The notes under the pieces are model-generated. The model worked only from the letters and a program-made list of their open reading frames with translations. It ran no database searches and was not told the DNA's origin. Positions 52,925 to 60,707 of a stretch of DNA of 64,000 nt are shown piece by piece. The stretch comes from Flavivirga aquimarina. Lineage in GTDB: Bacteria > Bacteroidota > Bacteroidia > Flavobacteriales > Flavobacteriaceae. The stretch lies in the NCBI RefSeq assembly GCF_030540835.1, contig NZ_JAUOEK010000120.1:62001-126000 (forward strand). The letters run 5' to 3'. Both the position numbers and the translations under genes were made by a program. Each line of letters starts with the position of its first letter. The first letter of the stretch is position 1.

Positions 52925-54610
52925 TTACTCCTGTGTTGATAAAAATAACTCGATCGCAACATCGTTTCTAAACTCTGCTATATGGAAATACATATCCTTA
53001 GGCGATATAAGGGAGCGATAAGTTTCTTTACGTACACCGTTCCCGTTTGAAGGAAAATTTTCTTTCCTATAGGTTGTTGTCATCGTAGGTTTTAGTAAAA
53101 TAGGATAGTCTCTTTCCAGTCTATTTTTTACTGCTTTTATCATGTTTTTGCTTTCTAAAACAGCAGCCTCTTTATGATCGGATACAGCACCTCGTATCTT
53201 TTGTATGATTTCGAAAGCTTTTTGCATCTGACATTCCATAATAGCCCCTATTTGTTTTTGTTCTTTATGTATTGCTTGCTTTACTTCATTCCGGGATATT
53301 TTACTTTTCAAGCTACTATCGACCAAATTGGGAATACTGTCTTTGATCCATACGCCATATACTTCTTTTACCGTAGAGTATATGCCACGGTTATTTTGTA
53401 GGTGCTGTGGGTTCTCTTTTAACAATAATAAACTCGGTATTGCCAACAGGCTCGATAATCCTTTGCATAAATGTATGATGGCCACTGCTCCTTCCAAGGT
53501 ATTTATATGAGATTTAAATGCTGCATACAATTGCCGATATGTTTCATCAAAATATTCATAACGCTCAGATCTATAGGTGCTAACTCCATGATTTTTTATA
53601 TATGCTGCTACTTCTGCTGTGGTCAATGATAGATTTACATGAGAATATACCTGTTCTTTTTTTTCCCTATGTTTTTTACGTTTCGTGATTTTTAGTGTTT
53701 TAGCTGCATTAGTAATAGTCCACGGATTCCCCAATTGATAAGATTGTAAATGATCTATTAACCCCGATATACAACCGTTCTTGGATTGTAAATAAATGTG
53801 GTGCATTGCCTTCTTAAACAACCTCCACATTTTTTTTATACTTTTTCTATTGATCTTGCTATTGCAATTAACAATAAGAAAGGGAGGAAAACCTATTTCC
53901 AATTCATTATGGGTATCAGTTTCCAGGGTAAAAGGGATTTGATATAACTTACTATAAGCATGTGTATAACCAATCATAGTATGTGCCTGGAGCGATTTTG
54001 TTTCTCCTTTATCAAGTAGATTATACGTAGCAAACTCATACTCAAAACCAACACTTCTATGGCAAGACATAATCACTTTCATATCTCCATTAAATGTATG
54101 CGACAACCAGTTTTGGTATTTTTTTTGATTTGTTACGACTTCCTGAGCTGTATATGCTCCGTCTGCATGTGCTTTTTTTATCATTTCTAAATTAGGCAAC
54201 AACAACTGTGCTTTGTTAAACTTGGATAAAGCTTCCCACAGATCTAAATACCTATAAATACTATAGACCCGTGGGTTAAACCCTTTGTTCTTAAGAGCCG
54301 CCTGTATTAAGGCTGTGTTTTCAAGGCTTTTATAATAGGATTGTATTTTAAGATCGGTTTGGTTGTTCGCCCTTTCAATATCGCACAAAACATCGTAGCT
54401 TCCCTTTATAATTGTTTTACAATGATAGTTGTTCCATAAGGCGTTAAGTGTAGGTGCATCTTTTATGGTATTATTACTTGTACACAAATCTGCTACAAAA
54501 TTTGCAGTACCATCAATAGAAATTCCTGGGTTCATGGTTTTAATAAGGCGCATAACTTCAGACATTTGGTATGCGCTGTCATTTATTTTGATAGGCCGCT
54601 CTAATTTCAT
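52925..54610 (-). CDS. Unknown protein with amidoligase-like signature
   Basis: A 561-residue cytoplasmic protein of no family I can name. The middle carries SVGFEYEFATYNLL (GFEYEF at 188-193) and, about 40 residues later, FTLETDTHNELEIGFPPFLI (228-247). This resembles the first Glu-x-Glu strand and the D...LE(I/F)V..P strand of glutamine-synthetase-like carboxylate-amine (amido) ligases, and of GFEFE proteins found with some toxin-delivery loci. The C-terminal half is helical and basic (KITKRKKHREKK). It is the last gene of the accessory block, 54 nt after the nitrilase-like gene. The ligase idea is tentative. Confidence 0.55.
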   Translation of the reverse strand: MKLERPIKINDSAYQMSEVMRLIKTMNPGISIDGTANFVADLCTSNNTIKDAPTLNALWNNYHCKTIIKGSYDVLCDIERANNQTDLKIQSYYKSLENTALIQAALKNKGFNPRVYSIYRYLDLWEALSKFNKAQLLLPNLEMIKKAHADGAYTAQEVVTNQKKYQNWLSHTFNGDMKVIMSCHRSVGFEYEFATYNLLDKGETKSLQAHTMIGYTHAYSKLYQIPFTLETDTHNELEIGFPPFLIVNCNSKINRKSIKKMWRLFKKAMHHIYLQSKNGCISGLIDHLQSYQLGNPWTITNAAKTLKITKRKKHREKKEQVYSHVNLSLTTAEVAAYIKNHGVSTYRSERYEYFDETYRQLYAAFKSHINTLEGAVAIIHLCKGLSSLLAIPSLLLLKENPQHLQNNRGIYSTVKEVYGVWIKDSIPNLVDSSLKSKISRNEVKQAIHKEQKQIGAIMECQMQKAFEIIQKIRGAVSDHKEAAVLESKNMIKAVKNRLERDYPILLKPTMTTTYRKENFPSNGNGVRKETYRSLISPKDMYFHIAEFRNDVAIELFLSTQE

Positions 54611-54664
54611 GATTCTTAAAATATAATAACGGGCAATAATTACTGGTGGTTTATTATGGGAAAA

Positions 54665-56431
54665 TTACACCATAACACTTTTATGGATATAAAAAACGGC
54701 TTTGCCAAGTGTTGTTTCTTCACTTAAAGCATCTTCTTTGCCATCACTTTCTTGCTTGTTTTCCTCTTTATAGTCGTCATTTTCTTCTTTTTCTTTGCTC
54801 TCTTCTTCCAAAATGTCAAACAACTTGCTTAAAGAAACCTCATCATCATTAACCGTAATAGTATCTTCATTAAAGGTCATTTTTTTAACGACTTCCACAT
54901 CTTTATCTTCTACCCATGTACTTTCTGTGTCTTTTTCCATAGCGCATGTGGCTACCTGATACATTTTAGAAGCATGCCCATCATTAATTGCCAACGGAAT
55001 AGTATTTACAACCCACCCTTTAGCTTTTGCTATAACCGCTTTTTTATTGATTATTGTGCCATAGGAGGAAACCAAATGAATATGAACACCGCTTTTAAGA
55101 ATACTTTTTAAGGGAGACAAAATCGTTTTTGGAAGGTAGTTTTTTAAATCAAGTTTTACCTTTTTATCCGTAAGCCCCAGCAATAGCTTTTTTGTTATTT
55201 GATAGACATGGTCAAAGCAAAGATCCAATGCAAAAAAAAGTTTATTGATGTTAACAATACCTATAGGCACTAAAGTTGCAGGAATAGGCAACACATTTTT
55301 ACCTGATGTTTTTCTGAGCTTATTCTGTAATACTTTGTTATGATCCTTTTTGGTGTTCTTTTTTAATGTCTTTACTTTCTTTTCATCAATAGTTCCATCT
55401 CCTTTAATAAATCCCCAATGGTCTATAGCAGTATCGTCATTTAATGTAAAGTCTTCTTCATTGTCGATAAGATCTATAACCATATTCGAATCTATAGTAT
55501 CCTCTTCTACAGTATCACTGTCTAGCGCTACTTTATAAGGTGCTACGACCACTGTGGTTGCTATAGTTGCTTTTTTTTGTGTTATAAAGCCTCCATTAAT
55601 AAGGATACACATGTGAAAAGCTTCTTTTATCTCTATATCTACACCTTCTTCACTTTCGTCATCATCGTCATCAACTTCATTGTCGTCGTCACTATCTTCC
55701 CCTTTTGAAAGTTCGAAGGCTTCTTTTTCATCGGTTTCTTCTCTTTCATCACCATCTTCTTCTTCTCCTTCTTTATTATTTTTTGTTTTTCTCTTTTCTT
55801 TTATGTTCTGGTTATTTTGTGCTTTACGTAATAGGTCATCAATACTATCGCTTGTTGATATTTCTTCTTCCTCATCTTCATCTTCATTATCTTTACCGCT
55901 TTTTAGTTTTCTCTTTTCTTTTATCTTCTCTTTACGCAATAATTCATCAATACTATCGCTTGTTGATATTTCTTCTTCCTTATCTTCATCTTCATTATCT
56001 TCACCGTTTTTATTCGTTTTTGTTTTATTTACTTTTTCATTATCCGGATCTTCCTCTTCTTCTAGTTCTTCATTGTAACCGATTATTGTACCAAAATTGA
56101 ATATCCAGTTCTTCCATTTCTTGTCCATCACCAACTCCTGTAAACTTCCTAATAGCCCATGGGAGTTTAGGTCTGACACACCATTACCAATAATGGTATT
56201 TATCGAGTAAGCCCCGGTTTTTCCTCTAAAAAAAAATTGAGGGAGTGTTACCACCTTAATCGCATTTCTCTCTATAGCTTCATCTTCGTAGAGTTTATTT
56301 AAATATGTTTTTAATAGTGAGATGCGAGCTTTGTAGTCCTGAGTTTGGTCAGATAAACTTTTAAAATTTTTACTTTCAGGGTCAGGTAATGTATGTATTC
56401 CAAGCCCAATATGTTGAATTTTTTTAGCCAT
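54665..56431 (-). CDS. Nitrilase-like protein with large acidic insertion
   Basis: A 588-residue protein. Nitrilase-superfamily landmarks are VVTLPQFFFRGKTGAYSINT (59-78), NWIFNFGTIIGYN (108-120), NKLFFALDLCFDHVYQI (396-412, candidate catalytic Cys405 in the LCFDH equivalent of EICxDH) and GVHIHLVSSYGT (448-459). The usual catalytic Glu after P in the first motif is Gln65, so it may be inactive or changed. Between about 121 and 270 lies an extremely acidic, low-complexity insert with two near-identical 36-residue repeats (ISTSDSIDELLRK / ISTSDSIDDLLRK). A second acidic stretch precedes the C-terminus. No signal peptide. It overlaps the preceding small gene by 8 nt. Confidence 0.6.
   Translation of the reverse strand: MAKKIQHIGLGIHTLPDPESKNFKSLSDQTQDYKARISLLKTYLNKLYEDEAIERNAIKVVTLPQFFFRGKTGAYSINTIIGNGVSDLNSHGLLGSLQELVMDKKWKNWIFNFGTIIGYNEELEEEEDPDNEKVNKTKTNKNGEDNEDEDKEEEISTSDSIDELLRKEKIKEKRKLKSGKDNEDEDEEEEISTSDSIDDLLRKAQNNQNIKEKRKTKNNKEGEEEDGDEREETDEKEAFELSKGEDSDDDNEVDDDDDESEEGVDIEIKEAFHMCILINGGFITQKKATIATTVVVAPYKVALDSDTVEEDTIDSNMVIDLIDNEEDFTLNDDTAIDHWGFIKGDGTIDEKKVKTLKKNTKKDHNKVLQNKLRKTSGKNVLPIPATLVPIGIVNINKLFFALDLCFDHVYQITKKLLLGLTDKKVKLDLKNYLPKTILSPLKSILKSGVHIHLVSSYGTIINKKAVIAKAKGWVVNTIPLAINDGHASKMYQVATCAMEKDTESTWVEDKDVEVVKKMTFNEDTITVNDDEVSLSKLFDILEEESKEKEENDDYKEENKQESDGKEDALSEETTLGKAVFYIHKSVMV
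55836..56006 (-). repeat. 108-bp direct tandem repeat within the nitrilase-like gene
   Basis: A 63-nt block at 55836-55898 is repeated almost exactly at 55944-56006, a period of 108 nt (36 codons). Few differences separate the copies at DNA level, so the duplication is recent compared with the flanking sequence. It encodes the ISTSDSID and Glu/Asp-rich segments of the insert. Confidence 0.85.
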
Positions 56432-56798
56432 GATTTTTGATTTTATGTTTTGATTTTATGCTGTTTAAAATTTTAACAAGAGATGCATCCAGATGGTTTT
56501 GTGACCAGCTTTTTCGATTTTCTGAATATGTTTGAAACTCATTAAGTGTTGAAAACCTTTCACATTTCATTTTTTCCAGAATGGCATAAGCTTTTCTGAG
56601 TTTATCCCTACAGTCTCTGTAACACCCTGTTTGTCTGTGTCTCTTTCCCTGATTAATTAGGTTTTGGATGTCTCCTATTTTTTGTTGAGACACCCGCCTG
56701 TCTGGTTTTAGGGATTGTAACATAGCGAATATGTTATCGAATATTCCTTTATCAACAGGCTCATCGCTATCCTTTATAGTTTCTATTTTCCAAATCAT
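56424..56798 (-). CDS. Small helical protein of unknown function
   Basis: A 124-residue soluble, basic protein I do not recognise. It looks mostly helical, with a central TGCYRDCRDKLRKAYAILEK segment (about 57-76) that could be a TPR-like helical pair. It has three Cys but no metal-site spacing. No signal or membrane helix. It overlaps the nitrilase-like gene start by 8 nt, which implies coupled translation and a functional link. Confidence 0.6.
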   Translation of the reverse strand: MIWKIETIKDSDEPVDKGIFDNIFAMLQSLKPDRRVSQQKIGDIQNLINQGKRHRQTGCYRDCRDKLRKAYAILEKMKCERFSTLNEFQTYSENRKSWSQNHLDASLVKILNSIKSKHKIKNHG

Positions 56799-56862
56799 TT
56801 CTTTCTATTTTTTTAAAGCAGTGCCATGAATCGTCTGATTTATGACACTGCTTAAGTTTGAT

Positions 56863-57570
56863 TTATCTTGGTTTTCTAAATGTAAACCCCATTTTTGCCT
56901 GAATACTTACTAGTGCATTGGCATAGGTATAATCATCATCACCTTTATGCAATAACCCAATAGGACTGTTGGTGCCAGATTTAATAAATACAGCTCCTGA
57001 ATCCCCGGGTTCTGAAACAGTACTCTTACCTATTTTTTTTACAAGTATGTTTTTGCCAGACACCTGATGAACATTACCAGCTGTTGTATCTGTGATGCAT
57101 CCTACTTTATATATATTACTATCCTCTTCCGGGGGGATAGGTTCTCCAAGTGTTTCTCCCAAGATTTCCCTGCTTATATTTTCCAGAGGAACAACGATTT
57201 CGCAAAGTGCAGCATCAAACTCGGTATCAGTTTCTGTTACAAAAGCAATAATTTTAGCTTCTTTTTCTCCTCCATTATATGGTGGGTGGAAAACCGGGAT
57301 ATCTCCTTTTTCAATACGCCGAAGAATATCATCTGGTAAACTCCAGCCCCTGTCTTTTACCCGATCGATAAGCAACTTTTTATTTCTTTTTTCTTCTTCG
57401 GGATCATCTGTAATTACTACATGTTCATTGGTAAGAATCATAGGCTTACCTTCTTTGTATACAATAGCCCCCAAAGTTCCTTTGGTAGCCGAAGAAAAAC
57501 TACTAATAGCTATTCCTGCCTTAAGCGTAAACTCGCCTGTATACTCGTGTGTTTTTTCTTTTTCTTGCAT
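56863..57570 (-). CDS. Trypsin-like serine protease without signal peptide
   Basis: A 235-residue chymotrypsin-fold protease. The full triad is visible: His50 in PMILTNEHVV, Asp119 in TDTEFDAALCEI, and Ser191 in SEPGDSGAVFI. GTLGAIVYKEGKP before the His is the usual strand. No signal peptide or lipobox is present, which is rare for this fold in bacteria and points to cytoplasmic action or export by another route. It begins 4 nt after the deaminase-like gene. Such context suggests it processes a neighbour or is itself an effector (inference). Confidence 0.8.
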   Translation of the reverse strand: MQEKEKTHEYTGEFTLKAGIAISSFSSATKGTLGAIVYKEGKPMILTNEHVVITDDPEEEKRNKKLLIDRVKDRGWSLPDDILRRIEKGDIPVFHPPYNGGEKEAKIIAFVTETDTEFDAALCEIVVPLENISREILGETLGEPIPPEEDSNIYKVGCITDTTAGNVHQVSGKNILVKKIGKSTVSEPGDSGAVFIKSGTNSPIGLLHKGDDDYTYANALVSIQAKMGFTFRKPR

Positions 57571-57574
57571 AATC

Positions 57575-58351
57575 TTATGAGGCTGGGTAAATAGTTAAAT
57601 TGATTCCATTTTGATCTGACCAAAATCTCTTTGCTTCATCGAATACTCTAGTACAAGACTCGCAAGCTTCATGTTTGGTTATTTTTTGCTCAACACTATA
57701 TGCATCTAGAGTTTGAATGAGTTTGGCTTTTCCAAGAACAATATGTTGCGCATATAGTGCTATAATTTCCGCATGTACCTGATCTGTAGTTGATTTTCCG
57801 CCACCTTTTGTTATATGTGATCCCCATTTAGATCGGGAATTTTTTTTAGCAATGTTATGCCCTCCTGTTAGCGTAACTAAAATTTCACCAGTTTGTGTAA
57901 CACCTTGCCCCAACATTAAACAGTATTCTTCCGTTGCAATTCCAACATTTTTTGCTAAATCGAATTTCCCATCTATACCAGACAGTATTTCAAGTAAAGT
58001 TGGAATCCCGTTAGTATGTTCCATAAATTGTTTAATAACAGCTAACAGGTTATGAGCGAGTAAATTCCAATTGCCACCATTGGGCATTAAACATAACAGA
58101 ATTACAGTGCTTCCTACTCTGGCCCTTTCAAACTCTAGCTTTTGATTTTTCTCCAATATGCCATAATTTTTCCAGTCACTAGCATCTTGAAGTTTTTGTA
58201 ATGCTTGTTCATGTTTTTCTTTTATTTCTATTAATGCTGCGTCATCTCTACCTGCTAACTTAATTTCTTTACTCGTTATTTCACCAAAATATCCTATATT
58301 GGTGTCAATTAATTGTATTTGAGTTTCGAACCCATTGGCGCGTTCTGCCAT
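57575..58351 (-). CDS. CDA-fold deaminase-like protein
   Basis: A 258-residue protein from the ATG at 58351 (MAERANGFETQIQLID); an upstream in-frame ATG at 58414 is less likely. The C-terminal third carries the zinc-deaminase pair TDQVHAEIIALYAQH (His193, Glu195) and HEACESCTRVFDEA (Cys230, Cys233). This is the HAE...CxxC layout of cytidine/nucleic-acid deaminases, many of which are toxin or conflict-system enzymes. The N-terminal 140 residues are helical and unknown. The substrate cannot be read. It is separated by 128 nt from the helical protein gene upstream and is coupled to the protease gene downstream. Confidence 0.7.
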   Translation of the reverse strand: MAERANGFETQIQLIDTNIGYFGEITSKEIKLAGRDDAALIEIKEKHEQALQKLQDASDWKNYGILEKNQKLEFERARVGSTVILLCLMPNGGNWNLLAHNLLAVIKQFMEHTNGIPTLLEILSGIDGKFDLAKNVGIATEEYCLMLGQGVTQTGEILVTLTGGHNIAKKNSRSKWGSHITKGGGKSTTDQVHAEIIALYAQHIVLGKAKLIQTLDAYSVEQKITKHEACESCTRVFDEAKRFWSDQNGINLTIYPAS

Positions 58352-58479
58352 AATGTTTATTTTTTTATGTTTATATAAATTGATTTTAGTATCCGAATAG
58401 TGTGATGTGAACACGGCTGTCCTCTAATTTGTTCTTTCATAGCTGTAATTGTTATTGATTAATTATGGTAACACCTGTG

Positions 58480-59505
58480 CTAGGCGTTTACATTTTTAAA
58501 AGTTCCCTGTGGATTTTCCTGTATGGTTAGCGTTGCAAATTGTTTGGTTATGGCCTGTTTTAGTTTGTCCAGAACATTGAGTTTACCAAACACTTTACCT
58601 AAATTACCAACACCACCATCTAACCCGGGTATACTATCCACCCGCAGCCCTAACGCACTTAGTATAGGCTTCAATATTTTTGTTGCTATTTTGGTAAGAA
58701 TACTTAACCCCGGTATACTCCCGGTTGCATTTAGTATTTTTTCTATACTCATTGAAATTGAGAAGAACCCCAGTTTTATAGAAATCTTTTTGGTTAATAC
58801 TTTCGATAATTTTTTTAGGACACCCGTAACCCTGTCTAATTCGTCCATCATGGCAATAATAGGCTGAATAACTTTACTTATGAGACCACAAAGTTTTTGT
58901 ATTTCTTTTACAATGTCTTGAGTTGTAGCAAGCAACTTGTTAACTTTATCAATAATACCGATAGGAACTGCTAGTATACTATTTAATTTATCTGAAGTTT
59001 TATGTAATTTATCTAAGGAAATGTCCTTATACCTACTGGCAGGCAAGCCATCATTTGCTTGATACGTAGCACTAAGTAGTTGTTCTTCTTTGGTGATGAA
59101 TTGTTGTATTTTTAATAATGGCTTTAGTATTTTATCTATGTATTCTCCAAATTTTTTAACTTTTTCACGATGCGGCTTTATTTTTTGTTCCAGCCTGTTC
59201 ACTTTGGTTTTGGCCTGCTCTACTACCTTTTTTATTTGCGTCACTACTTTTTGAACCACTTTGGCTACAGCACCCACATATGGGATATTAGACATGGCTA
59301 ACAATGAAATATCTGTAGCTACCAAAAGGGCATACAGTTCATTTAGTTTGTCTGACAGCTTTTTAGAGATAAGCAAAGCTTTTTCTGCTTTGAAAAGCAT
59401 ATCTCTAAGGTTTTTTAGTATGTCTATAAGTTGTTTTAAATTCGATAAGAATGTATTATAAACACGTATCAATTTTGTACTATTATTGTTTTTTGTATGT
59501 ATCAT
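58480..59505 (-). CDS. Long alpha-helical protein of unknown function
   Basis: A 341-residue Lys/Leu/Ile-rich protein, nearly all helix. It has coiled-coil-like stretches (about 15-60 and 85-140: VVEQAKTKVNRLEQKIKPHR) and two less polar patches, LVATDISLLAMSNIPYVGAV (about 61-80) and a Gly/Pro-containing one at about 250-300 (NATGSIPGLSILTKIATKI, GLRVDSIPGLDGG). No signal peptide. The combination of amphipathic helices with a hydrophobic hairpin is reminiscent of helical pore-forming proteins, but there is no sequence match I can name. Confidence 0.6.
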   Translation of the reverse strand: MIHTKNNNSTKLIRVYNTFLSNLKQLIDILKNLRDMLFKAEKALLISKKLSDKLNELYALLVATDISLLAMSNIPYVGAVAKVVQKVVTQIKKVVEQAKTKVNRLEQKIKPHREKVKKFGEYIDKILKPLLKIQQFITKEEQLLSATYQANDGLPASRYKDISLDKLHKTSDKLNSILAVPIGIIDKVNKLLATTQDIVKEIQKLCGLISKVIQPIIAMMDELDRVTGVLKKLSKVLTKKISIKLGFFSISMSIEKILNATGSIPGLSILTKIATKILKPILSALGLRVDSIPGLDGGVGNLGKVFGKLNVLDKLKQAITKQFATLTIQENPQGTFKNVNA

Positions 59506-59561
59506 AGTTCATAGAATTAAAGGGATTGTTTAGATTAAAAAAGTTGAAAATGGAAAGCCTA

Positions 59562-60692
59562 TTATAGTTTGGCGGTTAATCGCTTGGTAATAAAAATCAG
59601 ATAGCAGGTAGATGCAATAACAATGGTATACGTTAATCCTTCGTCACCAATAAAGTCCATGCTTGTTCCTATAACAAACAAACCTAAAAACCCACCCAGG
59701 GCATCCATGAGCACGAAAGACGTGTTTGCAGAAATTTGATCTTCTTTTCTAAATACCTGCCCTATATAAGCCAAGCCTGTTGCATAAATACCTCCCATAC
59801 TTCCACCCCAAATTACAAGTAAGGTAAGAGCGACACCCAAGTGCGCATAAACTGCAAGTGATAGGAATACAGCACAGACAACAGAGAAACATACACAGAT
59901 ATATATGATGAGTATCCGGTCTATAAAAGCCGATAAAGAGCTAATAAAAGCACCTATGCTTACACTGCCAATCATAAACATGGTTAGTAGCAATGCAGCT
60001 TCGTTAGGAGATAGATCATTGGCTATACCATACAGGGTAAGGAACGATGGTAATCCAAAAAAGCAAACACCACCTACTAATGCAGATAGCATGATAATTT
60101 TAGCATGTTTAAAAATGAAGCCTATTCGAACTGTTTTGTTGCTAGTAAGTGTTGGTCTATATTTAAAAACGGTAGCCAAAATGGCACAGGGGAACAACGT
60201 AATCATGGCATTGATCACAAATTGAGATGTTCTGGACGGTATAAACTGTAACAGTATAGGGCCTAAGGCAATACCCAAGGAAAGGGATGAAGAATACAAA
60301 CCTATAAAAAGACCTTTTAACTTTCCTGTTTCAGCAAGGTTCAACCAAGTTTGGACAACAACCAATACCATACTGGTCGACAGCCCGTAAGTAAAGATAC
60401 CCATAAACCAAAAAGCCAGATATTCGTTAAAGCCTAATATGTAAATAACCACGCCCCTTATTATTGATGCCCCGATTACGGTTTGTACGACCCCCAAACG
60501 TTTTACAACAACTGAAATATGTTTAAACAAAATAATGGTTGCCAGAATCTCACAGGACATGGCCAGGCCTATGAGTGTTTTACTATACCCCTGTACTTGT
60601 ATCGTAAGCGGAAAAATAATATAATTAATACCTGAACTTACCTGTATACACAGCGTTGCTATTATGATAAGAAAGGGAATTATTTTTTTCAT
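59562..60692 (-). CDS. MFS transporter
   Basis: A 376-residue, 12-helix major facilitator protein. The N-terminal half shows INYIIFPLTIQVQGYSKTLI and GLAMSCEILATIILFKHISV, and the second half GSMGGIYATGLAYIGQVFRK, a pattern close to the YcaD-like drug/metabolite exporters. The cargo is unknown. It starts 15 nt after the sensor gene and thus belongs to the gad/channel/sensor operon, suggesting transport of the signal molecule or its precursor (inference). Confidence 0.88.
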   Translation of the reverse strand: MKKIIPFLIIIATLCIQVSSGINYIIFPLTIQVQGYSKTLIGLAMSCEILATIILFKHISVVVKRLGVVQTVIGASIIRGVVIYILGFNEYLAFWFMGIFTYGLSTSMVLVVVQTWLNLAETGKLKGLFIGLYSSSLSLGIALGPILLQFIPSRTSQFVINAMITLFPCAILATVFKYRPTLTSNKTVRIGFIFKHAKIIMLSALVGGVCFFGLPSFLTLYGIANDLSPNEAALLLTMFMIGSVSIGAFISSLSAFIDRILIIYICVCFSVVCAVFLSLAVYAHLGVALTLLVIWGGSMGGIYATGLAYIGQVFRKEDQISANTSFVLMDALGGFLGLFVIGTSMDFIGDEGLTYTIVIASTCYLIFITKRLTAKL

Positions 60693-60707
60693 ATTTGATG
60701 TATTCTT

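Noticed and set aside
55680-56100. Plus-strand ORFs of about 130 residues very rich in Ser or Leu/His opposite the acidic insert
   Set aside because: They are the antisense reading of the low-complexity Glu/Asp codons of the nitrilase-like gene; composition is entirely explained by that.
57092-57580. Plus-strand 162-codon ORF opposite the trypsin-like protease gene
   Set aside because: It mirrors a gene with a complete catalytic triad on the other strand and has no recognisable protein features.
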